A DNA stretch of 64,000 bases, taken from Chamaecyparis obtusa (lineage: Eukaryota > Streptophyta > Pinopsida > Cupressales > Cupressaceae). The notes beneath the pieces were generated by a model that was not told the DNA's origin, ran no database searches, and saw only the letters and a program-made list of their open reading frames with translations. Below, piece after piece: positions 1-10,728 of this stretch. The stretch's first letter is position 1. Each line of letters starts with the position of its first letter. The translations under genes were made by a program, and so were the position numbers. The stretch spans positions 1,036,001-1,100,000 of the forward strand of contig BSBK01001870.1 in assembly GCA_027943335.1 (NCBI GenBank), given 5' to 3'.

Positions 1-910
1 CTGGGTGTCTATGATAAGAGCCTTCACATCCATATACAAATATCCAATTTGCAATATTATAATGGATACTTCAGTTGTGATATGCCACACATACCTTGAC
101 TCTGAATGCTTGACCTAGATGGACCGATCCACATTCCTTTTCTATTCAACATGTCTTTTTTCAATGAAAGAGGATAATTGTACCTAGATATTTCATATCT
201 TGGTAGGATGGTATCCATTTTTTCTATAATAATAGCAGCTCAATGATGATAAATAAATAGCTCAAATTAGTTGGAAATCAAAAGCATGGTTATTAAAGCA
301 TTAAGCTCTCCACTTACTATAAACTAAGGGTTTCAATCAAGAACTCATTATCATTGTTTCATCCCCTTTCTATCATATTCTAAAAATTTAATCTAATCTC
401 TTCTAAATCAGTCAAATCTCTTCTGTTAGTCAAATCTCTTCACTCACTCAATCTATTTGTCAAAATAGTCAAATCAATTTTCAAATTAGTCAAATCAATT
501 GGTCATTCATTCCATCATCATTTGTCTTATACATGATGTATCTTTCCTAAAACTAGATGTTGTCGCTTGTCTTATATAGGGTAGGTCTTCCCTGAAACCA
601 AACATTATAGCTAGTCTTATACATGATGGGTCCTTCCTAAAACCAGTCACGATTCTTATCATCAATCTCTATGTCCAATATTGATCAAACAGTCATCACA
701 ACCTACCAACATTCTTCACTTCTTACTAATTATTCTTTTCTTGCATCATTTAATCTAAATCTTCTTTCAAGATATCATTCATGTATTTTTGGCACAAATA
801 ATCTCTCAAGGGGGGCCATCATTTACCCCGTTGTCATATTATTCCTATTGGGGCATACTGGGGCATAATTTTTATAATTCTTTGAAACAACGCCTAAAAT
901 GCATTGTATA
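1..910. other. Noncoding flank, probably the 3' internal part of an LTR element
   Basis: No convincing coding sequence. The 65-codon open frame at 671-868 has low-complexity composition and matches no family I know. The stretch is pyrimidine-rich, with repeated short words such as AGTCAAATC between 410 and 500 and a 45-bp tandem repeat at 524-655. Because a polypurine tract and an LTR start follow at 911-925, this may be the untranslated 3' internal end of a retrotransposon whose body lies left of the window (inference). Confidence 0.4.
524..655. repeat. Three-copy 45-bp tandem repeat
   Basis: Units begin with GTCTTATA at 524, 569 and 614, an exact 45-bp spacing. Each then carries a variant of a TTCCTAAAACC block. 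The third unit is partial. It lies just upstream of a polypurine tract, where many plant gypsy elements carry short tandem repeats. Confidence 0.7.
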
Positions 911-924
911 AAAGAGGGGCAAAA
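911..924 (+). other. Polypurine tract (PPT)
   Basis: AAAGAGGGGCAAAA directly precedes the LTR start TGTAGATAC at 925. A PPT primes plus-strand DNA synthesis and normally sits just upstream of a 3' LTR. Its presence suggests that the LTR at 925 is also the 3' LTR of an element to the left, although a gag-pol region follows it on the right. Confidence 0.55.
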
Positions 925-1360
925 TGTAGATACTTAAAAATGGCCTATTGCTCTAATGCAATGACATTACTAACATTCCTCCTAAATTGTTAAATAATCT
1001 TTATTATTTAATTAATCATGTCATTCTACCATATTCTAAGATCAAAATTATCATTTCTCCCTAATTCTATAATTAAGTGATTTTAATTAATTACTTTAAT
1101 TATCGAGCTTCTAAATAATTAATTCATCATCTATTCATCTATAATATAATTAAATAAATAACCTTATTTAATTGTACCTTATCTTATAATTATTAATTAA
1201 ATAACCAAATTTAATTAATGTTCCCTCCTAATTATTACATTTATGTAATAATTTAATTAAATTCTATCTCATGATTAAATAAATAATATTTATTTAATTA
1301 AACTAATTATTCCCCTTTTGTGATTAAATAGATTATATTTATTTAATTACAACTAACAAC

Positions 1361-2089
1361 CCCTCTCATAAACCCAAATCCAACAACTTCAAAAAGATAC
1401 TGGGGCTCTTGGAAAAATGAATTTGGGAGAGAAGACTATAGGACAATGTATTGATGAACTGAAGGAGACTGTTGGCAGGGCTGAGGGGATAACATCCTTA
1501 AATGATAGAATCATTTCAATGGAGAACAAAATAAAAGAGGGGGATGTGGTGAAAGGTGGTAACATGATTAAGAGAATTGATAAAATGGAGAACATAATTA
1601 AGCGGCTGGAGAAGACGATGGGTAACATCGCTGAGCAAAGTTTTGCCATTCTCAAGACCTTGGCTGAGCATATCAAGATACTTGTGGACAAGATGGAGCA
1701 GGGAAAAGGGGAGTAGGCGCTCATTGAGGTTAAGGAGGATCACGAACCCAGTAAAAGAACCACATCAAGCTTCAAAAAATTGGAGGATCATAAGAACAAA
1801 GATATAGATGAACTCAAAGTTTCCTCTGCTAATATGCAGATGTTGGCTGAACATGCGGCTAAACTAATGGGGAGTATCTAGCCAGCTGTCTGCTGTCCTG
1901 TTATCTTTTTGCTATCCTTTTTTTCTTTGTCTTTCTTTTGATGGACTTGTTAGCTTTTTGGTGTCTTTTTTTGGTGCTATTGCACTATTTCCAATGGAAC
2001 TTTAATTCTTATTTTGTAATCTTGCTGTAAAAGGTTTTAGGTCCTTTCAAAACCTGCTTTTACATAATCAAAACAATCCCTCTCATAAA
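1361..2089 (+). mobile_element. LINE-like 5'-truncated insertion with 12-bp target-site duplication
   Basis: CCCTCTCATAAA occurs at 1361-1372 and again at 2078-2089, flanking a 705-bp body (1373-2077). Unlike the AT-rich LTR around it, the body reads as the 3' end of a transcript: an open frame, then a T-rich 3' untranslated region ending in a GGTCCTTTCAAAACC block and TAATCAAAACAAT. A longer target duplication and a 5'-truncated body with a conserved 3' end are the marks of target-primed reverse transcription. A relative lies on the minus strand at 30942-31442. There is no poly(A) tail. Confidence 0.75.
1417..1881 (+). pseudogene. C-terminal coiled-coil fragment carried by the LINE-like insertion
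   Basis: An open frame of 99 codons runs from 1417 to 1716, stops at TAG, and continues in the same frame to a second TAG at 1879-1881. The product is charged and helical, with heptad-like spacing (MENIIKRLEKTMGNIAEQ), so a coiled coil is likely. Upstream codons stay open without a Met, which fits a 5'-truncated copy. I do not recognise the family. The related insertion at 30942-31442 also ends in a Lys/Glu-rich helical C terminus before a similar 3' untranslated region, so this is the terminal ORF of that repeat family rather than a resident gene. Confidence 0.5.
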
Positions 2090-2803
2090 TAAATAAGTAA
2101 TTATTTATTTATAAAATATCTCCACATGTGTAAATAAATAATATTTTATTTATTTAAATCATAATTATCCTCGTAAATCCTAAATCACACTCACTTTGAG
2201 TTAGCTTTTCAATCATAACTCTTAACTCCACAATTCTCTCTCCTAACTATTCAATCCACATTGTTAATTCTTCCCTCAGCAATCAGTTAAGTCTTCCATC
2301 AATTCAGTCTTATGATCTATGTAATCAATTGACTCATTCATGCAATCAGTTAACTCACCATTCCATTCAAGTCATCTCTCCAATCTATTTGCTGACATAT
2401 CAATCAATTATGTTAAGCTAAGAAATCAACTTAGTTGAACTCTCACTCACTCTAAGTTCAACTCCTCAATCACAGTAAATTAGCCCTTCAATCATGGATT
2501 ATTGGTTGAAATCCCTAAAATCTTATAAATAGAGAGCCAAACCATTGATTTTGGTAACCACAATTGCTTTGAATTATTAAGCTGACATGATCTTGAGCTC
2601 AATTATGGGAGCCCACATTGCATGAGAAGGAGAACACCAAGGAATGATTTTATGGTTTGCATATTCATGTTTTAGATTAATTTCATAATGTTTGATTGAT
2701 TATGCTTATTGTTTGTCTTGCATCCTTTCTTGAATATTGTTAATATTAATTTCTCTAAAAATCTCTTTGTGGTTGAGATTTTATATGCTATTACAAATTT
2801 TTA

Positions 2804-3892
2804 TTGACCCTATTATTACCCGATTACAATATTAAGAAAATCTATCTCAATTACTCAAGGACAAGAGTGAAGAAAGGAAGAGGTTTCTGGTCTTTTATTT
2901 CTAAAGCCAATATTTTTGGAGTGTCCAAGATAGAGATTTCTAATCTCTTGTTAGACTTCAAGCATGACATTATTAATAATGCCACCACCCAACTGGACAC
3001 CATGCAAGCTCAGAGGAAGCAAGATGAAGCAGAGGCAATGCTGGTTGAATTTTGTCCTCATTGTAGACAAAAGAAGAGGATTGTAGATTCAAGTTGCTGG
3101 CCAACTTGGAGGCACTCCATGTTCCTATTGAGTTCAAGCTAGTTGAAGGAGATGATGAGAAAGTTTTCTTTGTTGCTCAACATAGGGAATGGGCCCCTAG
3201 ACAAGGTATGCCTCAAGATCCCTTGTAATCTTTTGGTTCATATAATAATTAGTTGCATAACTAGTATCCTCCATACTTCTAGCCTTACAAGAATAGCCCT
3301 TGGCTTAGTCCCCAACAAAATTAGTGGATACCTCCATAAAAAAACCAATGGCAACAACCTCTATCTCAAAATCAATGGTAGAAACCCCAAAACCAATGAA
3401 AACAATCCCCTCAAGGGAGTTGGAAGCAATCTAATCAATGGGATGAAGGACAAAAATGGTCTAATCAACCTGTTGGTTACCTTAAACAACCCCAAAAGTA
3501 GGCCATTATGCCACCTCCTACAGCCATGCAAAATTAATCCCCTAAACCAACTTAGTTACCAACTCAGCTAACACCTAATCCCAATAGCGAGCCTCAACAA
3601 CAGTAAGTTTACTCTGCTGATCCTAATCAATAGCTTGCCTATTCTCTTAAAAATATTAATTTGAGATCAGAAACTATCTTGCCAACTCCAACTCCTCTAG
3701 TAATCACCGAAGTTCCATTTGAAGAAAGTGGGCAAGAAATCCTAAATTTCCAAACCCCAGCTATGGAGTCATTACCCAATCAACCCTTTCCTTCAACCTC
3801 TAATAAAGCACCTCCTTTTCCTAAAAGGTTAGAAAAGGAAATTGTTCAGCCTCAAGAAGAACATGTATTTGACATCATTGAATAATTAAAAC
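2804..3892 (+). pseudogene. Gag remnant of the Athila-like Ty3/gypsy element
   Basis: Gag forms the particle that packages element RNA. Readable frames give a helical N-terminal part at 2804-3142 with a CPHCRQKK segment, a long Gln/Asn/Pro/Trp-rich middle at about 3143-3640, and an acidic linker to 3885 before the protease. The middle is crowded with stops. Within about 50 codons after 3223 I count five TAG, two TAA and one TGA, nearly all in a Gln-rich context where CAG or CAA is expected. The linker at 3661-3885 is open in its own frame. Several frameshifts are needed to read through, so the gene is dead. Confidence 0.55.
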
Positions 3893-3900
3893 ATATATGT

Positions 3901-4476
3901 GTGAATATACCCTTGTTCCAAGCCATAAAGGAAGTTCTTATTTATAGTAAGGCTATCAAGGAGACATGTTTAAAAACTCTAGGTAGGAAGAGGAGAGACC
4001 CTCAAACTGTTCATTTTTTGGGTCAGCTTTTTTATTTAATGCTAGAAAATCTCACCATCCCAAAATACTTCGACCCTAGTAGTCTTGTTGCGGAGATCAT
4101 TGTTAATGGAGTTTAGGTTAAGAATGCTTTAGTTGATCTTGGAGCTTCAATAAATGCAATGAGTAAAGACCTTATGATGAAATTAAGTATCTCAGAATTA
4201 AGAAATACACCTACTATCCTATAGCTTACTAACAATTCCACTATCATACCTGATGGAGTCATAGAAGACCTTGTAGTCACCTTGGATTCATAGAAATATC
4301 CTGCTAATTTTATGGTGTTGTCCCCAAAAACAACATTAGAAGGATATCTAGTTATATTAGGAAGACCTTGGTTGGTAACTGCAAATGCCTATATAGGTTG
4401 TAGGTCTGGAGAGATGAACATCTCTTATGGTTATAACACCAAGAAGGTCACTCTCTATGCTCCAACCCAACCTTAA
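3901..4476 (+). pseudogene. Retropepsin (protease) remnant, Athila type
   Basis: The aspartic protease cleaves the Gag-Pol polyprotein. The frame from 3901 runs into NALVDLGASINAMS around 4115-4160; DLGASIN replaces the usual D-S/T-G and is the known form in Athila-type plant gypsy elements. It is followed by the conserved VILGRPWL motif near 4360. TAG codons interrupt the frame just before the active site (4114-4116), near 4222 and near 4291. The order linker-protease-RT matches a single gag-pol polyprotein. Confidence 0.75.
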
Positions 4477-4799
4477 CGTGAGAATGGGAAAGCAGTTTGG
4501 CCTGATTTAGGGGAAGATGTTGAAGAGGAAGTTAATTATGTGGTAAAATTAATGATGATTAGAAGGGGAAATTTTATTGAGAAACAAGAAGAAGATGAAA
4601 TTTTGGACAGTGTCATCCAATATAATTATGGTATTGACTATCCTCTATGTGAAGAAATTCCATGTTCTCTGCAAACTATTCTTCCTTCCTCTACTTCTAC
4701 ACATTTTCCCATAGCAACGATTGCTTACATACCTTATTAGTGCATGGGATAAGGATGATAATTTTGTCTAATGTCTCCATGATAGAGTTAACCTCACAA

Positions 4800-5758
4800 G
4801 TAGAGATTGCTACAGGAAAAGGTTTGAATATCAACAACAACCTTACTGCTGAGAAACATCAGTCCATAATTAAGATCATCACCAACCACACAACAACTCT
4901 TTCTTGGGACTATAGTGACATGAAAGGGTTGGATCCTAAATATGTACCCACCAAATATTCATTGATAATGAGTTCAAGCCTATCAAACAACCCCAAAGAA
5001 GAATTAATCCATCTCTTAGGGAAATTGTCAAAGAGGAGCTGCAAAAGCTATTGAATGTAGGGTTTATCTACCCAATTTTAGATAGTCAGTGGGTTTCCCC
5101 ATTGGTTATTGTGCCAAAGAAAGGTGGTAAGTGGAGAGTGCATGTGGATTATAGGGAGCTTAATGCTGCAACAAAGAAAGATCATTTTCCTCTACCTTTT
5201 ATTGATCAAGTGTTGGATAACCTATTAGGTAAGACATACTTCTCTTTCTTTGATGGTTTCAATGGCTATAATTAAATTAGGATTGCTCTAGAAGACTAGG
5301 AAAATACCACCTTCACCTATCATTGGGGAATATTTTCTTATTCAGTGCTTCCCTTTGGTCTTTGTAATTCTCCTGCAACCTTCCAAAGAGCTGTGATTAG
5401 TATCTTTTCTGACATCTCATATGAATTCATGGAAATTTATATGGATGACTTCACTGTGTATGGTGCCACTTTTGAAGAAGCTTATGATAACTTGGAAAAA
5501 TTCCTTCCAAGGTGTAAAGATCATAGTCTTTCACTTAATAGTCAGAAGTATTTCATGATGATGCAGGAGGGAATAGTGTTGGGATATTATATCTCTTTTG
5601 TAGGAATACAAGTAGATCCTTCTAAGATTGATGTTATCTCTAGTTTATCTTTTCCTTCTAAACAAAAGGACCTAAGGATTTTACTTGGTCATGCTAGATA
5701 CTACATGATATTCATTAAGGATTTCAATCAGATAGCGAGACCTTTATATTTTTTTTGA
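4800..5758 (+). pseudogene. Reverse transcriptase remnant, Athila-like Ty3/gypsy
   Basis: RT copies element RNA into DNA. The domain is spread over frames at 4662-5054, 5051-5275 and 5345-5758. Recognisable blocks in order are WVSPLVIVPKKGGKWR, the DYRELNAATKKDHFPLP block, SFFDGFNGYN with the first catalytic Asp, LPFGLCNSPATFQRA, and the active site EIYMDDFTVYG (YMDD). The thumb and connection follow (LRILLGHARYY). A frameshift near 5050 and stops at 5273 (TAA after GYN) and near 5297 (TAG) break the gene. In both stop positions Gln is the family residue, so CAA to TAA and CAG to TAG changes are likely. Confidence 0.85.
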
Positions 5759-6231
5759 AGAAAGATGCATAATTTGAATGGATAGTAGAACGTGAGAAGG
5801 CATTTCTTGCACTCAAAATAGATCTCACATAGGCACCTATTTTGAAAGGGCCAGATTGGTCACTTATATTCCACTTTCACATTGGTGCATCAAATTATGT
5901 TGTCAGTGTTGTTCTAGGATAGAAAGATGGGTCAACAGAGCATGCCATTTACTATATTAGCAATAATTTGTAGGGAGCTGAATTTAACTATACAGTCATA
6001 GAAAAGGAAATGTTGGCAATCATTTATGCACTTAACAAAATTTAGGCATTAAATTTTAGGTTATAAGATATTCTTCCATACTAATCATGCAACAATCAAG
6101 CAACTCATCAATAAAACTTCTATAATGAGAAGGTTATCTTGGTGGTTGTTGCGGATTTAAGAATTTGATATTACCATTGTGGATAAACCAGGTAAAGCCA
6201 ATGTGGTTGCTGATTTCTTATCTAGATTGTA
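5759..6231 (+). pseudogene. RNase H remnant, Athila-like Ty3/gypsy
   Basis: RNase H removes the RNA strand of the hybrid. Translation shows FEWIVEREKAF, then HIGASNYVVSVVLG where the family has an Asp before AS (here Gly, so one catalytic residue is lost), then YYISNNL and the block NYTVIEKEMLAIIYAL with the conserved Glu. It ends with KPGKANVVADFLSRL. Stops replace Gln at about 5770, 5831, 5921 and 5971, and a frameshift near 6060 moves the reading frame before the ADFLSRL end. Confidence 0.75.
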
Positions 6232-7556
6232 AAGGCAAGATAGTTCTGCACTCATAGAAGATTCATTTCCTAATGAGAATTTATTTGTAATACAAGTTAT
6301 CCATCCATGGTATGTAGATATAGCTAATTACTTAGCTGCAGGAAGGACTCCTCCTCATTTCTCACCAAAGGAGAAAAGACTGCTGGTTGAAAAGAGTTTT
6401 AACTTCTCTTGGATTGTAGATTGTATGTTTTATACAAGTCCAAACCAATTCATGAGGAGATGTGTAAGGGAGGAGGAAATGTATGACATGTTGTATGCCT
6501 TACATGATGAGTCCTATGGAGGACATTTTGTTGCAAAAAGGACAACTATGCAAATTTTGAATGGTGATTATTTTTGGCCTACACTCCATAAGGATGTAGC
6601 CAAGTATAAAAAGAAATGTGATAGGTGCCAGAGGATGGGGAGAACAACTAGATCTAATGAAATTACCTTACATACCCAAGTGATGGTTACTCCTTTTGAT
6701 AAATGGGGACTAGACTTTGTGGGCCCAATTGATCCTCCATCAAATGGTAAATTTCACATCCTTATTTGAACTGATTATGTAGCTAAGTGGGTTGAAGTAT
6801 GCTAGGAATAACAAAGTTGCAAAATTCCTTTATGAGGAAATTATCACTAGATTTGGAGATCCTAGAGAAATTGTAACAGACCAAGGGGCTCAGTTCACAT
6901 CTACCTTAATAGAAAATTTATTAAATACATATTATCTCTGACATAGGAAGTCAACCCCATATCATCCTCAAGCCAATGGCCAAGCAAAGGTCACCAATAG
7001 GGATATTGAGGCAATTTGGACAAAAAATAGTAAACCTACATAAGAATGACTGGGCTTCCAAATTACTAGAAGCTATTTGGGCTTATAGAACCACTTGGAA
7101 TACCACCATAGGTTATACACCTTTTGAGATGGTGTATGACAAGAAGGCTGTAATGCCCATAGATTTTGAATAGGAGACTCTTCAGACAACATTGGAAATC
7201 AATCTAGATCTAACTACAACACAAAGAAAAAGATTCATGCAACTCAATGTCTTGGATGAGCTTAGAAAAGATTCCCTACAACACATAGAGTTGACTCAGA
7301 ATCAATGTATTAAATGGCATGACCGGTATATAAAGGATAAGAAGTTTGTTGTAGGAGACTCGAGTCTATTATACGATTCCAAATATAAAGACAATCTGGG
7401 AAAGTTACAAACCAAATGGTTGGGTTCATATGAGTCGCTAAAGTATTTGAAAATGGTGTTGTGTAGCTGTATACGATCAATGATATTGTTAGGTTTAGAT
7501 TGCTGGTCAATGGGCATTGATTGAAGCTCTATTTTAAACCTAGTGGCAAGGCATAA
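6232..7556 (+). pseudogene. Integrase remnant, Athila-like Ty3/gypsy
   Basis: Integrase inserts the DNA copy. The zinc-binding HHCC domain is readable in 6425-6769 (the H..H part at DESYGGHF, then CDRCQRMG). The catalytic core follows: WGLDFVGPI with the first Asp, TDQGAQF near 6880 with the second Asp, and NGQAKVTNR near 6977, where the third catalytic residue Glu has become Lys. The C-terminal region contains a GSYE block and, in a shifted frame, a VNGHRLKLYF-like end at about 7500-7540 typical of Athila-type integrases. No chromodomain was seen. At least three frame changes and several stops are present. Confidence 0.8.
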
Positions 7557-8341
7557 TTCTTAAAGTAATTCCAGTTTGAGCAACAAGGTGTACATCTTGT
7601 GGCTGAGGGGATGGAGTCTTGGCTCAATTCTCTAAGTGTTGTATGATTGTGTGTTGGCCTTCATAATAATAGATTCACCTAGTGGGTCCCATTATATTCC
7701 ACACACTCATCTGCCATATGTCCCATCTATCCTATCTTCTTTTTCTTCCACCTCATCCATCCATCATTTGCCTTTTTCTCTAGTATGTCCTTTGATAATT
7801 TGTAATAAAGAGCTAGCGATCACATCAATTGGTTAAATATTCAATATGAAAAGTACGCTCCACATAATCTCAAGTGGTTAATTATTCTATTTAGTTTCAT
7901 TTATGAGTTAATTAAAGAAAGTTCATTTATATTTCGAATATGGTTGTAAATTTCCAATCTTTTCCGCATGCTTGAATTTCCATGTCTACGTATTTACGCC
8001 ACCAACTACTCAAATAGAGTTAACGCCTTGTCCTTTCTATCAATACTTTGTATTTTTCATCTGATTTACTTACTGTCCAATTGTATCTCTTGCACTTAAA
8101 ACCTATTGCACATTGCGTTCCTTCCTCAACTTGTCTAAAAATCTGAAGTTGGAATTGGTGAGGCAATTACTACATCTTCCATAGTTCCTTAGACAATGGT
8201 TTTATAGTTTAGGTTGAGGGGAGAAAAGGGAAGCAGTTAATGTTGCAAGGATTTTAATGAGAAAGGGGGTAAGGTTGATTTTTTTCTGAGTGTTGGTAAG
8301 GTGTGTTTGATTTTGTAACTGTTTAGCAGCCGCAGTTCAAC
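7557..8341 (+). other. Noncoding spacer after pol
   Basis: No coding sequence supported; the short open frame at 7636-7836 has no family signature. In Athila elements a spacer separates pol from a third ORF. I looked here for a second LTR beginning like the one at 925 and did not find one. Confidence 0.4.
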
Positions 8342-10728
8342 ATGGGAGGACAACCTATTAGGCACAAGCTGATGAACCATAGAATTATGATTCAAGATGC
8401 CCAAAATTTTCCTGTATTTTGCCAATGTGGTTGGATTTACTATTTTCTAAAGCTCACTACATTTGATTATCAAGTGGAAGAATTATTCACAAGAACTTTT
8501 CAAAATCAAAAGTTGTTGTTATAGAGGAACAAATTTATGAGGTAACTAGGCTACCTTGGACTGGTGAATTGTTTCCACAAACAAAAGATACATAAACTGC
8601 TCAGGATGAATTCACCTGACCCGAATACCCTCCATTAAGAATAACCAAATAAGGTGCTTAGTGATTAAGGATACCAAAGGAGTGGGTTCCCAAGGCCACC
8701 TATGTTATCAATTATTTGACGTGTGAAGGTAGGTTCTTAGTGCTCTATTATCATCATTTTAATTTTTTGTCTCATATGCGCCATGGACAAATAGTCAATT
8801 TTATGAATTTCCTTTATAAATTTCTTGTCAATAGTACCTCTATTTTCCAAAAGGGTCAAGTCAATTCTATTTCCCATCATCATATAATTAAGATAATCAT
8901 ATAAGGGTCCATACAAGATCATTCTCCTATGTCCTAGGAAGAATTTTTTAGTCTGAGGAAGTTTAGGGTTGAAGTTCAGGATGTCAAACCTAGAGGAAAA
9001 CCTCTTACCCATAAACATCATTCTAAAATAATCAAAGCTTCTGCACGTGTCCTTCTTTATAATCTTGTTCGTGAATTTTTTGCCTCTGATGAATCTAAGG
9101 ATAATGTTCCCTTGTCTGCAAGAATGTCCAACATTTCTTAGTTAAACCCTAGGGTTTCTTCCACACATGATAAAGGGAAGCCTATAGTTCCAATTTCTCA
9201 ATCGGATGCCCAAAAATTTGTTCATAAAAGTAAATCCTGGTGAGAGTTATTCTCCTTCATCCAAAGCCCAAAAGAAGGAAATACCCATTCCTACACCTAC
9301 GTGGAAAAGCAACAGATTGCAGGGCCAATTGGCTACTCTCCCTATTTGTCATATTGATTCCTCTCCACCTAGTCCTCATTCCCCATAATTTCCTCATGTA
9401 TCCAATATTACCACTTCTCCATTGCATCTTGCAAGTCTTACATATGAATATACCAATGCTATCGAATCTTCTTATGTAGCCTCGTTATAGGAGGAAATAG
9501 GGTTGGGGGAATTAGCGGCTACTATGGAGAAGTTGTGGGTAGAAGCAATGTGGACTGAGGAGGAACTAGAGTGAGGAATGTATTTGATAAAATTGAGGAA
9601 ATGGAATTTGTAAGGGAAGTGTGCCCTATTTCTAAGAAAATGTCACTAACTATTCCATCTCCACATTAACCACCCAAACATCTCACAAATTTTTTTGCAG
9701 CGATGGTTTTTCATAAAGAAATGTAGGATCAAAGTGCCACTTATGAACTTGAGATTGTGAAATTAAAACGGATTATAAAAAATAAAGATTACAAAACTAA
9801 AGGTGACTCTCAATGAAATTGTGCAAATAGATTTGAAATTTTTTAGTGTAGGAATCCTTCTCCTATTTATGCACTTTATTTGAAAGAATTGTATTTAAAT
9901 TTTCAATTGCTCAGAATTTGACAAGGGAAGAGCCCTTCTTTGAAAACACCCTATGAATTTTATGAAGCATATAGGGAGTCTCCCTCAACATTTGAGGCAC
10001 CTCATATGTGAATTTTATCTTCACAACATGGCGGTCTTTGATGATGTAAATTGGAATCCTCTCATGTACATTGGGGATGTACATATTTCTACATTAGCTT
10101 CCTAGATTAAAAATGAGATCAGTAGGGGAGATCAATTTGATAGTTATAAATATGAAGAATCTATTATTCCTATTGAGATTCAGGGTGATTCCTCTAAAGG
10201 TAGGTGACTTTACTTTGATTTGAAGAAATTGTGGGCTCATGGATGATCCAAGCCCTTAATTGAGCCTCTTAGAGAAGCCTCTTTTTTTCAATATTTTGAA
10301 ATTATCAATTGGGATCTCTACATTGCCTCTTAGCATTGCTAGACGAGATGGTTAGAACTCACACCACAAATGCAGAAATATGAGCCCCATACCCCTAACA
10401 ATCTATATGCAGCCACTAGGTGGGCCATTTTATTTATGGAGAAAGTAAGAACAATGAAAGAAAATTGGTTGCCCCTAGTAATGCAGCCACCAATTCTCCT
10501 ATGGCCACTGTTAGTAATGAGAGGAATGAATAGTGCCTACAAAAGTGAATCCAAGATTGGTAAGTGGAAATGACTAGAAGAAATGAAGGCTTTCTACTAG
10601 AGCTTTGCAGAAGGGGAATGTAGCAAACAATTTCCAGATGATTTGTGGAAAAAGTCCAAGAGGGAGCATACAACTATGGCTAATGGGTCCAACAATTCCT
10701 AGGTTGAGGGGAATGATGAGCCCTAATT
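8342..10728 (+). pseudogene. Unrecognised gene remnant downstream of pol, possibly an env-like third ORF
   Basis: Codon-like sequence continues for about 2.4 kb in shifting frames. It starts at an ATG with MGGQPIRHKLMNHR, passes ELFTRTFQNQK, and after frame shifts gives TCEGRFLVLYYHHFNFLSHM and GQVNSISHHHIIKIII at 8716-8904, a Ser/Pro-rich RLQGQLATLP segment near 9310-9400, and a final part with LYAATRWAILFMEKV near 10400. It ends around 10728. I do not know this protein. Its place on the same strand after pol would suit the extra ORF that Athila-lineage elements carry; the block with YHHF loosely resembles domains annotated as putative plant transposon protein. Both are weak inferences. Many frameshifts and TAG/TAA stops show it is dead. 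Confidence 0.4.

Larger units (their letters stand above)
925..2800 (+). mobile_element. Gypsy LTR (Athila-like element), interrupted
   Basis: The LTR begins TGTAGATACTTAAAAATGG, close to the starts of two other LTRs in the window (12577 and 53171). It holds an AT-rich TTAATTA tract (about 990-1350), a TATA box TATAAATA at 2524-2531 and a U5 of about 250 bp or more. A LINE-like sequence is inserted at 1361-2089. The right end is uncertain: a CA near 2791 is possible, but sequence resembling the late part of the solo LTR at 12577-13826 continues to about 2850, so the true end may lie nearer 2950. No clear primer-binding site was recognised. Confidence 0.6.

Noticed and set aside
1389..1743. 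Two minus-strand open frames over the LINE-like insertion
   Set aside because: They are antisense to the coiled-coil frame and give Ser/Leu/Ile-rich products typical of reversed Lys/Glu-rich coding sequence.
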